From the NCBI RefSeq assembly GCF_023100945.1, contig NZ_CP064689.1, positions 7,484,001-7,548,000 of the forward strand: a DNA stretch of 64,000 nucleotides, read 5' to 3'. This DNA comes from Bradyrhizobium sp. 200. Its GTDB lineage: Bacteria > Pseudomonadota > Alphaproteobacteria > Rhizobiales > Xanthobacteraceae. Below the pieces are notes generated by a model. That model was not told where the DNA came from. It made no database searches and worked only from the letters and a program-made list of their open reading frames with translations. Every line of letters begins with the position of its first letter. Within the stretch, counting starts at the first letter, position 1. Shown piece after piece: positions 16,279-25,147 of this stretch. The translations under genes were made by a program, and so were the position numbers.

Positions 16279-17106
16279 CTAACCCTTTACCGCGCCGAGC
16301 GTCAGCCCGGAGACCAGCCAGCGCTGAACCAGCGCAGCGAGAATGAGCGGCGGCAGCGCGATCAGCGTCGCCGCCGCCATCAATGCGCCCCATTGCGTCG
16401 AGCCTTCGCCGATAAAATTGAAGGCCGCCGCGATCAGCGTCTTGCTGTCGCCGTTCGACAGCACCAGCGCGAACAGGAAGTAGTTCCAGGAGAAGACGAA
16501 GGCCAGGATTGCCGCAACCGCGATGCCCGAGCCGACCAGCGGGAGCGCGATCCGCCAGAGGATCCGCGTGACGCTGCAGCCGTCGACCTGTGCGGCTTCG
16601 AACACGCTGCGCGGGATGCCGTCGAAGGACGGCAGCAGCACCCAGATCACGATCGGCAGCGTGATGACGGCGTGGCTGAGGATGAGCGCCGTGTAGGAGC
16701 CGATCATGCCAACCTGGCGGAACATGACGTACCATGGCAGCAGGAACAGCGTGCCGGGCGCCATGCGGGCTGCCAGCGTCAGGATGGCCGGCCACGAAAT
16801 CCGGGTCCATGACACGGCGAAGGCTGCGGGAATTCCGAACAGCAATCCGAGGCTGGTCGAGCCGATGGTGACGATCAGGCTGTTGACCGCGTAGCTCATG
16901 AACGGTGTCGTCTTCATGAGCTCGACGTAGTTCTCCAGCGTCGGGGAGAAAACAAGCGTCGGCGGATAGGCCGTCACCTCGAACGAGGGCTTCAGCGACG
17001 ACACCACCATCCATACCGTCGGCGTCATGATGATGATGCCGGCGAGCACAAGCTGCAGCAGGTTGAGGTGGCGAATCCAGCGATCGGTGGTCGGTGCGTC
17101 GGTCAT
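16279..17106 (-). CDS. ABC sugar transporter permease (MalG-like)
   Basis: 275 residues, MTDAPTTDRWIRHLNLLQLV, with six membrane segments. The cytoplasmic EAA loop reads FEAAQVDGCSVTRILWRIALP and docks to the ATPase. Length and topology fit the MalG/UgpE (CUT1) subfamily. It lies 8 bp downstream of the partner permease gene and works with it as a heterodimer in the inner membrane. Confidence 0.92.
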   Translation of the reverse strand: MTDAPTTDRWIRHLNLLQLVLAGIIIMTPTVWMVVSSLKPSFEVTAYPPTLVFSPTLENYVELMKTTPFMSYAVNSLIVTIGSTSLGLLFGIPAAFAVSWTRISWPAILTLAARMAPGTLFLLPWYVMFRQVGMIGSYTALILSHAVITLPIVIWVLLPSFDGIPRSVFEAAQVDGCSVTRILWRIALPLVGSGIAVAAILAFVFSWNYFLFALVLSNGDSKTLIAAAFNFIGEGSTQWGALMAAATLIALPPLILAALVQRWLVSGLTLGAVKG

Positions 17107-17114
17107 CGCAGCAT

Positions 17115-18002
17115 CTACCAGGCGACCGCGCCGCGCAGACGGTTGAACGCCAGCACCGCGCCGAAAACGATCGCGGTCAGCGTCAGCATCAGCGCGCTGG
17201 CATAGCCGATGTTGAAGAACTCAAACCCGACCCGGAAACCGTAGATGTTGAGCGTGTTCGACGCGTTGCCGGGACCGCCCTGGGTCGTGATGTAGATGAT
17301 GTCGAAGAAGCGCAGGAGATCGACGCTGCGCAGGATGGCTGCGGTGACGATGGTCGGCAGCAGAAGCGGCAGCGTGATGCGCTGGAAGGTCTTGAACGCC
17401 GAAGCGCCGTCGATCTGGGCGGCTTCATAGACGCTCGGCGGCAGCGACTGCAGCCCGCCGAGCACGATCAGCGCGACATAGGGCGTCCATTGCCAACTGT
17501 CGATCAGCGCGACGGTCGGGATGACCCAGGTCGGCGAGGCCAGCCACTCCGATGGCGGCAGGCCGAGCGACTGCAGGATGTAGTTTGCCGCCCCGAGCGA
17601 CGGATCGAGGATCACGAGCCACATCATGCCGGCGACCACCGGCGGCATCATGAAGGGCGAGATGAACATCGACCGCACGATCCCGGGCAGGCGCTTGGCG
17701 TGAAACAGAACCAGCGCCAGCCAGACGCCGAACACGAGCTGCAGAACCAGCGAGAGCACGTAGAGCGCGATGGTGACCCACAGCCCGTGCCAGAACTCGT
17801 AATCGGAGGCGAGCTTCGCGTAGTTCGCCAGGCCCGCAAAGGACTGCTGGCCGGTCGACGAAAAGCTCTGGAAGCCGAGCCAGATCGTGTAGACGACCGG
17901 GAACGCGATCATCGCGACAGTGAAGATCACTGCCGGCGCAGAGAGCGCCGACAGTTCCAGCCTTTGCCGGTCCTGCGTCAATGTCGCAGCGGCATCCGAC
18001 AT
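17115..18002 (-). CDS. ABC sugar transporter permease (MalF-like)
   Basis: 295 residues, MSDAAATLTQDRQRLELSAL. After a short cytoplasmic N-terminus there are six membrane segments, and the EAA loop YEAAQIDGASAFKTFQRITLP is present. It matches the MalF/UgpA side of CUT1-type importers but lacks the long periplasmic loop of enterobacterial MalF. It is co-transcribed with the binding-protein gene 46 bp upstream and the second permease gene downstream. Confidence 0.92.
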   Translation of the reverse strand: MSDAAATLTQDRQRLELSALSAPAVIFTVAMIAFPVVYTIWLGFQSFSSTGQQSFAGLANYAKLASDYEFWHGLWVTIALYVLSLVLQLVFGVWLALVLFHAKRLPGIVRSMFISPFMMPPVVAGMMWLVILDPSLGAANYILQSLGLPPSEWLASPTWVIPTVALIDSWQWTPYVALIVLGGLQSLPPSVYEAAQIDGASAFKTFQRITLPLLLPTIVTAAILRSVDLLRFFDIIYITTQGGPGNASNTLNIYGFRVGFEFFNIGYASALMLTLTAIVFGAVLAFNRLRGAVAW

Positions 18003-18048
18003 GCTTACGCTTCCTTTCAGATTGCAGTGATCGACCTGGCGCCGGCCG

Positions 18049-19350
18049 CTACTTTTGCGCGATCAGCGCATCGAGCGCCGTGTCCGCATCGGCGCACGCC
18101 TGATCGACCGTCTTCTGCTTCAGGATCAGATCCTGCACGGCCTGGCCGATGAATTCGCGCGATTGCGGATTGGCGACGATCGGGTAACCGACCTCGGAGG
18201 ATCCCTTGGTTGCGAGCACGTCGAGGGCGGCCTGCCATTCCTTGCGCACCGGCTCGGCATCGATCCACTTGCGGTATTCGGCGTCGTTGGCGACCGCCGG
18301 CCGCGGCGGCGCGATCCCCTGCAGCGCCATGCGCTTCTGAATCTCCGGACTCGTTGCCCATTGCACGAAGTACCAGGCCGGATCCGGCTGCTTGCTGTGC
18401 GCGGACACCGCCAAGCCCCAGCCGATCGCGGTCGGCACCTGCCCGGCCTCACCCGCCGGGAACGGCGCCAGGCCGGTATCCTTGAGCCGGTCGCCGCCGT
18501 CCATCACGGTGCGCAGCTCATTGGAAGATTCGAACGACATCGCGGCGCGGCCGCCGCGATAGAGCGCCGATATCTGCTGGAAGCTGTAGTTGACCACGCC
18601 GGGCGGGCCATAGTCGCGCAGCAGCCGGCTGTAGGTATCCAGCGTCTCCTTGCCCTTCGCCGAGCAGAGATTGGATTTTCCGTTGGCCATGTAGGTGCCG
18701 CCGATATTGTGCAGCATGTTGCTGAAGGTATAGGCGACCGCAGGCTTCAGCCCGCGTGAGACGAACGGCGTGATCGTGGAGTCGCAGGCTTTGATCTTTT
18801 GCGCCGCGGCTTCGAGATCCTTGATGGTCGCCGGCTTCTCGACGCCGCATTTCTTGAGGATGTCGGTGCGGTAATAGAGGATGGGACCTTCGATGTTCAT
18901 GGGCATGCTGGTCAGCTTGCCGTTGAACGTCCCGGCCTTGAGCAGCGCCTGGCTCAGGCCGGCAAGATCGTAGTCCTTTGCCGCCTCGTTCTTCGACATG
19001 GCCGACAGGTCGGCATACCAGCCTGAGGCGGCGAACTGCTCGCCTTCGCGCGACGGCAGCGTCATGAACACGTCGACCTCGTCGCTGCGCGCATTCATGA
19101 CGGTGACCAGCCGCTGGCGCATCTGCTGCTCCTGGTAGCCGTCGACCTTGAGCGTTATCCCCGTGAGCTTCTCGAAATCGGCCTTGTAGCTCAGCAGCGC
19201 CTGCGACACGGGATTGTTGTTGGCGAGGAACGTGACGGTCTTGCCCTGGAACTTCTTCCAATCGAAGTCGGCCGCATTTGCCTGTGCGCTGACGGCGGCC
19301 GCCGCGAGAACCGGCAACGCGACGCGCGTCGCAAACATCCTGGCGTTCAT
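18049..19350 (-). CDS. ABC transporter extracellular sugar-binding protein (family 1)
   Basis: 433 residues. The signal peptide MNARMFATRVALPVLAAAAV ends near QANAADF. The mature protein has GKTVTFLANNNPVSQALLSY, a family-1 solute-binding opening, and later the conserved PMNIEGPILYYRTDILKKCG and IGWGLAVSAHSKQPDPAWYF segments, the latter typical of the hinge and second lobe of sugar-binding proteins. A GGGAGGAG ribosome site precedes the ATG. It is the first gene of the sugar operon, and a probable LacI operator lies 49-62 bp upstream of the start codon. Ligand unknown. Confidence 0.92.
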   Translation of the reverse strand: MNARMFATRVALPVLAAAAVSAQANAADFDWKKFQGKTVTFLANNNPVSQALLSYKADFEKLTGITLKVDGYQEQQMRQRLVTVMNARSDEVDVFMTLPSREGEQFAASGWYADLSAMSKNEAAKDYDLAGLSQALLKAGTFNGKLTSMPMNIEGPILYYRTDILKKCGVEKPATIKDLEAAAQKIKACDSTITPFVSRGLKPAVAYTFSNMLHNIGGTYMANGKSNLCSAKGKETLDTYSRLLRDYGPPGVVNYSFQQISALYRGGRAAMSFESSNELRTVMDGGDRLKDTGLAPFPAGEAGQVPTAIGWGLAVSAHSKQPDPAWYFVQWATSPEIQKRMALQGIAPPRPAVANDAEYRKWIDAEPVRKEWQAALDVLATKGSSEVGYPIVANPQSREFIGQAVQDLILKQKTVDQACADADTALDALIAQK

Positions 19351-19398
19351 TGAACTCCTCCCTGACCCGGCTTGTCCGCCTGCTCGGCAGCGCCATTT

Positions 19399-19412
19399 TG
19401 AAACCGGTTACA
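19399..19412. promoter_or_regulatory. Probable LacI-family operator (sugar operon side)
   Basis: TGAAACCGGTTACA is a near-perfect palindrome with the central CG typical of LacI/GalR-family sites. Its right half GTTACA is identical to that of the second site at 19508-19519. It lies 49 bp upstream of the binding-protein start codon, in the divergent promoter of the LacI-type regulator gene. Confidence 0.65.
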
Positions 19413-19507
19413 TCCTAAGCACCACCCTCCGCCTGTCAAGAGAGTGGATAATCCATCGATGATTTGCAGAATTGCCAAAATCGCGTACCCTTGTTGATCG
19501 CCGCTTG

Positions 19508-19519
19508 TGTAACGTTACA
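19508..19519. promoter_or_regulatory. Probable LacI-family operator (regulator side)
   Basis: TGTAACGTTACA is a perfect 12-bp palindrome ending 10 bp before the regulator's start codon. It shares the GTTACA half-site with the site at 19399-19412. This position predicts autorepression by blocking transcription or the start region. Confidence 0.65.
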
Positions 19520-19529
19520 TTCATCGCCC

Positions 19530-20585
19530 ATGAACCCGCCCGCCACCAGATCATTGAAACAAGGCATTCGTGCCGTCGCCGCGCGGGCCGGCGTATCGAC
19601 GGCATCTGTCTCGCGCGCGATCAATAATCCCGAAGCGGTAAGCCCCGACTTGCGCTTGCGCATCTCGCAGGCGATCGATGCGGTCGGCTACATCCCGCAT
19701 GCGCCGGCCCGCATCCTGTCGTCGCGCCGCTCGCGCACGCTCGGCGCGATCGTGCCGACCATCGACAACACCATGTTCGCGCGCGGCATCGCCTCGCTGC
19801 AGAAATATCTCTCCTCGGTCGGCTACATGCTGTTCCTGACCACCAGCGGCTACGACCTCGACGCCGAGCTGGAGCAGGCGCGCAATCTGATCAGCCGCGG
19901 CGTCGACGGCCTGGTGCTGCGCGGCGACTGCCATCACGACGCCTTGCGCAAGCTGCTCGCCGACAACGCGGTGCCCTTCATCAATGTCGGCATCTATCGG
20001 CCCGATCGTCCCTACCCCTGCGTCGGCACCGACAATGAGGCCGCGGCCTACCGCGCCGCCGCGCATGTCGTCGAACTCGGGCATGTCAGAATCGGGATCG
20101 TCTCCGCGCTCCAGCGCAACAACGACCGCGCCGGCGCCCGCGTCGCCGGCTTCCGCCGCGCGCTTGCCGAGGGCGGTGTCGAACTGCCGGAAAAATGGCA
20201 TGTCGAGGTGCCCTACACGCTCGACGATGCGCGCGAGGCGGCGCGCTATCTGCTGAGCCTCGATGACCGCCCGACCGCGGTGGTCTGCGGCAACGACGTC
20301 ATCGCCTACGGCGTGCTGCTGGAAGCCGAGCGCAGCGGTTTCTCGGTGCCGGGCGATCTCTCCGTCGTCGGCTTCGACGATCTCGACTGGAGCCGGCATT
20401 TGCGGCCGAGCCTGACCACCATTCACGTTCCCACCGGCGAGACCTGGCAGCGCGCCGGCGAATATCTGGTCCGGCGGCTGGCCGGCGAGCAGACCATCAT
20501 GCATCACGAAGTCGACTACTCGCTCGTCGTTCGCGAGTCGACGGCCCCGCCTCCGCCCCTGAAACGACACGGACGATCGCGATGA
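19530..20585 (+). CDS. LacI family transcriptional regulator
   Basis: 351 residues from ATG 19530 ([20 protein letters not shown]). The N-terminal helix-turn-helix and hinge read [20 protein letters not shown] and [15 protein letters not shown]. The effector-binding domain includes [19 protein letters not shown] and [20 protein letters not shown]. No clear ribosome site precedes this start; upstream in-frame starts would run through the palindrome at 19508-19519, so the transcript may be near-leaderless. It is divergent from the sugar operon and overlaps the SDR gene by 4 bp. It most likely represses both until the sugar or a phosphorylated intermediate binds. Confidence 0.9.
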   Translation: MNPPATRSLKQGIRAVAARAGVSTASVSRAINNPEAVSPDLRLRISQAIDAVGYIPHAPARILSSRRSRTLGAIVPTIDNTMFARGIASLQKYLSSVGYMLFLTTSGYDLDAELEQARNLISRGVDGLVLRGDCHHDALRKLLADNAVPFINVGIYRPDRPYPCVGTDNEAAAYRAAAHVVELGHVRIGIVSALQRNNDRAGARVAGFRRALAEGGVELPEKWHVEVPYTLDDAREAARYLLSLDDRPTAVVCGNDVIAYGVLLEAERSGFSVPGDLSVVGFDDLDWSRHLRPSLTTIHVPTGETWQRAGEYLVRRLAGEQTIMHHEVDYSLVVRESTAPPPPLKRHGRSR

Positions 20586-21316
20586 CCTCCACCTTCTCGC
20601 TGGCTCAGGGCTTTCATGCCGTCGTGATCGGCGGCGCAGGCGATATAGGCGCCGCCATCAGCAGCCTGTTCTGCGAGCTCGGCGCGACGGTCACCGCTAC
20701 CGCCGTCAACGATGCCGACCTTGTCCGGACGCCGCTCAAGCCTCGGGCGGGGCTTGAGTTGACGACGCTTGACGTCACCGACGACGCCGCGGTTGCCGCA
20801 CTTGCAGAGCGGCATGGCCGCGTCGACGCGCTGGTCAATTGCGCCGGCATTCTGTCGCGCGACAAGGAATTTGAGATCGAGACCTTTACCAAGGTGCTCG
20901 ATGTCAATCTGACCGGCACGTTCCGGACCTGCATGGCTTTCCGCCCGCTGCTGGCCAAAGCCAAGGGCTCGATCGTCAACATCGCCTCGATGAACGCAAC
21001 GCTGGCGCTGCCACGCATTCCCGCCTATTGCGCCAGCAAAGGCGGCGTCGTGATGCTGACCAAGGCGCTCGCTTTGGCTTGGGCTGAGGAAGGCATCCGC
21101 GTCAATGCCGTGGCGCCGGGCTATATCGAGACCTCGATCAATGCCGCCGGCCGATCCGACCGCGCGCATTACCAGCGCATCGCCGACCGCACCGCCTTCA
21201 AACGATGGGGGCAGCCCGAAGATGTTGCCGGCGCCGTGGTTTTCCTTTGCATGCCGGCGTCGCAATACGCCACCGGAACGGTGGTCGCGGTCGACGGCGG
21301 CTTTCTCGCCGGGTAG
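20582..21316 (+). CDS. SDR family NAD(P)-dependent oxidoreductase
   Basis: 244 residues, [20 protein letters not shown]. The nucleotide-binding motif is [14 protein letters not shown]. The NAG-like motif is VNCAGILS. The catalytic Ser-Tyr-Lys set is seen in NIASMNA and YCASKGG. The C-terminal [20 protein letters not shown] and VDGGFLAG are classical SDR. Its ATG overlaps the LacI-family gene stop (ATGA), so both are translated together and controlled by the same promoter. A sugar or polyol dehydrogenase role in the adjacent pathway is likely but inferred. Confidence 0.9.
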   Translation: MTSTFSLAQGFHAVVIGGAGDIGAAISSLFCELGATVTATAVNDADLVRTPLKPRAGLELTTLDVTDDAAVAALAERHGRVDALVNCAGILSRDKEFEIETFTKVLDVNLTGTFRTCMAFRPLLAKAKGSIVNIASMNATLALPRIPAYCASKGGVVMLTKALALAWAEEGIRVNAVAPGYIETSINAAGRSDRAHYQRIADRTAFKRWGQPEDVAGAVVFLCMPASQYATGTVVAVDGGFLAG

Positions 21317-21376
21317 CGGGCATTGAGCCGCGACGCCTTGCACGAAAACAAACGCGATCGGAACGCTCGCAAGAAA

Positions 21377-22282
21377 TCAACGAAGCTTGCTGCCGGCCGA
21401 TGATTGCGATCTGGCTACCGGATCGCCATTGCCGGATAAGATCTGGGCCGCGCTGCCGATGCCGCGTCGAAAGGCTTCATCGAATGTGACGCCGTGAATT
21501 TGCCAACGGTGCGTCCGGCCGCCCCAGTCCATCTGCCACGCTGTGGCCCAGCCGAGGTCCCGGTCATCCCAGACCAATCGGCCGACCAGAACGACTTCGC
21601 CACCCTGCTCGGCCGCAATCGGCGCCAGCGCCGGAAATGGCGCCGTTCTGAGCTCCGCGCCTGTTATGTTCGATTTCGATAGCGCCGCCGCGCTCGGCAG
21701 CACAATGTCCATGCCACGCTTGTCTGCCGCGGCGAGCAGCGCGTCGCGTTGCAAGTCGGACTGGGCTCCATCCGCCGTCACGATATAGTTCCGCGCGCCT
21801 TGTTCCATCCCGACAAAGACCGCAAGGCGCGGACGATGCGAAAGCCAGGGCTTGAGGCCGAGCGCCCTAAGAATGTCGTCGATCCTGTTTTCCTCAAACT
21901 CCACGGTGAGATCGTAGGGCCGGTCGCGGGTGCCCTGCTCATCGCGAATGGGCTTGCCAAAAAACTGATCGCGATAGCTGAATGTTTTGACGAGACCTTT
22001 TGCGTTCGATTTGTAGGCTGCCAACCGGCGGTCACCACTGAGTTTCTGTGCGCCGGACACCTTGATGAGGACGTCCTCCAGACACACGGCAAAGCCAAAG
22101 ATGCGGTTCGCCTCGCCCTGACCCGTCACCGTGACTTTCGCGCGATAAAGATCAGCCCCCGCGGCGGCCATCGTACCGGCGAACCAGGTCAGGGTCGTTG
22201 CCAGAAATATCCTGATAATCGCGCGGTTCGCACCACGGCCTGCTTCGATAGACCGGCGTCTCGTCCTATGTAGATCGGCCAT
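21377..22282 (-). CDS. DUF2066 domain-containing protein
   Basis: 301 residues from ATG 22282 (MADLHRTRRRSIEAGRGANR). GGAGG lies 8 bp before this start; the open frame extends further upstream without good starts. A signal or anchor segment (IIRIFLATTLTWFAGTMAAA) is followed by LYRAKVTVTGQGEANRIFGF, LEDVLIKVSGAQ and the later WQIHGVTFDEAFRRGI. This is the pattern of DUF2066 proteins, a periplasmic family of unknown role. It is convergent with the SDR gene and divergent from the 22.8-kb solute-binding protein gene. Confidence 0.78.
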   Translation of the reverse strand: MADLHRTRRRSIEAGRGANRAIIRIFLATTLTWFAGTMAAAGADLYRAKVTVTGQGEANRIFGFAVCLEDVLIKVSGAQKLSGDRRLAAYKSNAKGLVKTFSYRDQFFGKPIRDEQGTRDRPYDLTVEFEENRIDDILRALGLKPWLSHRPRLAVFVGMEQGARNYIVTADGAQSDLQRDALLAAADKRGMDIVLPSAAALSKSNITGAELRTAPFPALAPIAAEQGGEVVLVGRLVWDDRDLGWATAWQMDWGGRTHRWQIHGVTFDEAFRRGIGSAAQILSGNGDPVARSQSSAGSKLR

Positions 22283-22793
22283 GACGATGCCTCCGCGGTT
22301 CCGCATCAAGGCTGCTCTTCTCTTCAGACATTCGTTCGTTTTTGCGGAGAGGCAAACTTTCCAAGTGCAGGGCCGCACCACGGAAACAGCAAAGCTTGTC
22401 GTTGGATCGAGGCCGCGAGCGGACCTGCCGAGATAGCGGCTCTTGCGAAGGTTCAAGCTGACGCTTGAGCGGCATTCCGGTCATAGGTTCGCGCCTTGCG
22501 GCACCCGTCAGCGAAATCAGAGGCTTATTGCCTTGTCTTCACGGCTCGCGACGCAAAATCATTGCTCGCAAATCGCTGCAAGTCTCGTCGCGGCGCAACA
22601 TGCAAAATGAGACTACCGGTCAAGTTGCGGCGGGTGTAGTTGCGCGCGCCGGCCCAGTCATCAGCTAGGTTTTCGTCCGGCGGTTCCGGTCGCAATGCAT
22701 TCCGGCTGCGCGTATGCAGCCGGCGGTTCCTGGAACGACCTGACGATACAAGACCTGACAATACAAAAACTGGCGATACAAGGGAGGGGTTCA
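22283..22793. other. 511-bp divergent intergenic region rich in short repeats
   Basis: No gene is supported. It holds an 11-bp direct repeat CCGGCGGTTCC at 22677-22687 and 22720-22730 (43 bp apart). Between them lies an 8-bp inverted repeat (CCGGCTGC / GCAGCCGG, 22702-22723). Three 15-bp tandem imperfect repeats follow at 22738-22782. A smaller inverted repeat, TCAAGC-TGAC-GCTTGA, lies at 22453-22468. Confidence 0.6.
22738..22782 (+). repeat. Three tandem 15-bp repeats just before the solute-binding protein gene
   Basis: Units ACCTGACGATACAAG, ACCTGACAATACAAA and AACTGGCGATACAAG follow each other directly. The last unit abuts the GGGAGGGG ribosome site of the gene starting at 22794. In the coding frame they would read LTIQD/LTIQK/LAIQG, but no ribosome site supports an upstream start. 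They may be a regulator-binding array, for example for the AraC-type protein encoded at 24186. Confidence 0.6.
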
Positions 22794-24044
22794 ATGTTTA
22801 GAAGCTGTGCGGGACTGGTCGCGCTGAGCAGCCTGTTGCTTTCCGGCGCCGCCTTAGCTCAAGAGAAGATCAAGGTCGGCGTCACCGCGACGCTCGAAGG
22901 CACCTATACGGTGCTCGGCGAGGATGGAATACGCGGGCATCAGACGGCGATCAATACGTTTGGCAAGAAAGTTGGCGACAAGGAACTCGAATTCATCATC
23001 GCGTCGACGGATGCCACGCCTGACTCCGCCATTCGCGCGGTGCGCAAACTGATCGAGCAGGACAAGGTCCAGATCCTGCTCTCGCCGCTGTCCGGCGACG
23101 AAGGCATCGCAGTCAAGAACTTTGCCAAGACGCGCCCCGAACTGACCTTCGTCAACGCCGCCTCCGGCGCGCAGGAAACCACTTACGTCGACCCGGCGCC
23201 GAACTTCTTCCGCTACAACATGGACGGCGCGCAGTGGCAGGTCGGCCTCGGCAAATACGCCTATGAGACCAAGGGTTATCGAAAGATCGCAACCGTCGGC
23301 GAAGACTACTCATTCATCTACACGCAGGTGTTCGGGCTTGTGCTCGAGTTCTGCGGCGCCGGTGGGCAGGTCACGAACCGGCAATGGGTGCCGCTCGGCA
23401 CCAAGGACTTCGCGTCGGTCATTGCCGCGCTGCCAGACGACGTCGATGCGATCTATCTCGGCCTTGGCGGCGCGGACGCCGTCAATTTTCTGAACCAGTA
23501 TCAGCAGGCCGGCGGCAAGGCGCATCTGATGGGCGGCTCGATCATGGTCGACCAGACCATCCTCTCCGCCAAGGGCAACGCCAAAAATGCGCTGCTCGGT
23601 ACCATTGCTGCGAGCGGCCAGGCCGATACCTGGGAGGATCCAGGCTGGCAGAAGTTCGTGAAGGCCTACCAGGACGCCTTCCCGCCGAACAAGCGGTTCC
23701 CCAGCCCCTCGCTGCTCGCCACCAACTATTATGACTCGACGATGGCGCTGATCCTCGCGCTGCGCCAGGTCAACGGCGATCTCAGCAACAACCAGGCGAA
23801 GCTCAAGGAAGCCCTCGCCAAGATCGAGATCGACGCGCCCAACGGCAAGATCAAGCTCGACTCCAACCGTCAGGCCATCGGCACCAACTTCGTCACCGAA
23901 GTGGTGGATGACGGCAAGGGCGCCTTGTTCAGCAAGGTCGTGAAGGTGATCCCGAACGTGAACCAGACCCTGGGCTACGATCCGGCGGTGTTCTCCAAGA
24001 TCGGGCTGCCGAGCCGTACGGTTCCCGAGTGCAAGAAGTACTGA
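22794..24044 (+). CDS. ABC transporter substrate-binding protein (branched-chain amino acid/LivK-type)
   Basis: 416 residues from ATG 22794 (MFRSCAGLVALSSLLLSGAA) behind a GGGAGGGG ribosome site. The signal peptide is cleaved near ALAQ. The mature start KIKVGVTATLEGTYTVLGED and the later STDATPDSAIRAVRKLIEQD and LLATNYYDSTMALILALRQV are typical of type I periplasmic binding proteins of the HAAT/LIV family. These also carry aromatic acids, amides and urea, so the name does not prove an amino-acid substrate. It is separated from its likely permease genes by the AraC-type regulator gene. Confidence 0.9.
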   Translation: MFRSCAGLVALSSLLLSGAALAQEKIKVGVTATLEGTYTVLGEDGIRGHQTAINTFGKKVGDKELEFIIASTDATPDSAIRAVRKLIEQDKVQILLSPLSGDEGIAVKNFAKTRPELTFVNAASGAQETTYVDPAPNFFRYNMDGAQWQVGLGKYAYETKGYRKIATVGEDYSFIYTQVFGLVLEFCGAGGQVTNRQWVPLGTKDFASVIAALPDDVDAIYLGLGGADAVNFLNQYQQAGGKAHLMGGSIMVDQTILSAKGNAKNALLGTIAASGQADTWEDPGWQKFVKAYQDAFPPNKRFPSPSLLATNYYDSTMALILALRQVNGDLSNNQAKLKEALAKIEIDAPNGKIKLDSNRQAIGTNFVTEVVDDGKGALFSKVVKVIPNVNQTLGYDPAVFSKIGLPSRTVPECKKY

Positions 24045-24063
24045 GTTCTTCGCATTTGCGAAC

Positions 24064-24088
24064 GGGCCCCGGTCATGCGCCGGGGTCC
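24064..24088 (+). terminator. Hairpin after the solute-binding protein gene (terminator or mRNA end stabiliser)
   Basis: GGGCCCCGG and CCGGGGTCC form a 9-bp stem with one G-U pair around a TCATGCG loop, 20 bp after the stop codon. There is no U-tract. It may stop or reduce read-through into the AraC-type gene, giving an excess of binding protein. Confidence 0.5.
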
Positions 24089-24185
24089 ACTCAGGCCCAG
24101 GCAGGATGTGATCTTCCCTTGCATTCCCGTGGCGGATGTTGAACGCTGGTTGAAAAGACAAGAACATCCCCGCGGGAGGGAAGGC

Positions 24186-25013
24186 ATGAGCAAGGCTCTC
24201 GCCGTCTTCCACGGCCGGTTCGGTCGCGCGACGGTCTATCAGTTGAACCGCCCCTTCAACATGCACGCGCATCGTGAAGGGCATCTGATTTTTCATGTCG
24301 GCGGAACGCCGGCCCGCATTGACGTGTGCGATGAGCGATGGCTCCTCGCAGAAGATTCCATTGTTGCCGTCAACCCCTGGGAACCACACAATTTTGTTCC
24401 GACGGACGTAGAGAACGGCGCGATCTTCTTCGTCCTCTACGTCAACGCCGAATGGTTCGCCCCCGATGCAGCGCGGGCCCACGGCCTACGGTTCGGCCGC
24501 ACCTGCTTCAAGCGCACGGTCCCACTCGATCGGCACATCCGGCGATCCGCCGCGCTGGTTTGCGGCGCACCATCATTAAGTAGTCTCGATTGCGAACTCA
24601 GGCAGTTGATCGACAGTTGCTATGAGGAGAGCTGGCAGATCTCCGAGCCGGTGCAGGAGACGCGCACCGCCGCCACCGTCACCGACTTTCGCGTCCGCAA
24701 ATCCATCAAGCTGATGTCCGAAAGCCCGGGCGCCGAGATCGAACTGGATTCGATCGCGCGGGCCTCCGGGCTGTCGCGTCCGCACTTCTATCGGCTGTTC
24801 CGCACCCAGACCGGCGTTACCCCGAACCTCTATCTCAATACACTGATCATGGAACAGGCGCTCGACGCGCTGGTCGCGACCGAGGTGCCGATCGCCGATA
24901 TCGGCTTCGATCTCGGCTTCTCCTCCCAGAGCGGTTTCACGCGCTTCTTCGCCGCCAATGTCGGGATGGCGCCGACCGAATACCGCCGCGCCGCCAAAGT
25001 CTTGCGGCCCTGA
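24186..25013 (+). CDS. AraC family transcriptional regulator
   Basis: 275 residues from ATG 24186 (MSKALAVFHGRFGRATVYQL), preceded by GGGAGGGAAGG. The N-terminal cupin-like effector domain includes MHAHREGHLIFHVGGTPARI. The C-terminal double helix-turn-helix covers IELDSIARASGLSRPHFYRL and IADIGFDLGFSSQSGFTRFF, ending GMAPTEYRRAAK. It lies between the solute-binding protein gene and the permease genes, so it probably controls the large downstream catabolic operon in response to its substrate. The direct repeats upstream of 22794 are candidate sites. Confidence 0.88.
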   Translation: MSKALAVFHGRFGRATVYQLNRPFNMHAHREGHLIFHVGGTPARIDVCDERWLLAEDSIVAVNPWEPHNFVPTDVENGAIFFVLYVNAEWFAPDAARAHGLRFGRTCFKRTVPLDRHIRRSAALVCGAPSLSSLDCELRQLIDSCYEESWQISEPVQETRTAATVTDFRVRKSIKLMSESPGAEIELDSIARASGLSRPHFYRLFRTQTGVTPNLYLNTLIMEQALDALVATEVPIADIGFDLGFSSQSGFTRFFAANVGMAPTEYRRAAKVLRP

Positions 25014-25120
25014 GCGTATCAGGCGCGAAAAGATACTGACAATCAAGTGCACGGTTTGCGGCGCCATTAGGATGGCCCGAAAACGCGAGCCGAAACGGCC
25101 GCGGCGTCTGGGAGGACGGT

Positions 25121-25147
25121 ATGGCGACGGCCGGGCTATTGCCGTGA
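25121..25147 (+). CDS. Possible 8-codon leader reading frame coupled to the permease start
   Basis: A strong GGGAGGA ribosome site lies 5 bp before an ATG that opens a frame of only eight codons (MATAGLLP). It ends in TGA overlapping the preferred GTG start of the permease gene (GTGA). It may serve to load ribosomes onto the permease start rather than encode a functional peptide. Confidence 0.35.
   Translation: MATAGLLP

Noticed and set aside
11031..21316. Sulfoquinovose (sulfo-EMP) pathway based on the PfkB kinase and YihT-like aldolase
   Set aside because: No sulfoquinovosidase, isomerase, sulfolactaldehyde reductase or sulfonate exporter is seen; the same two families serve many ketose pathways.
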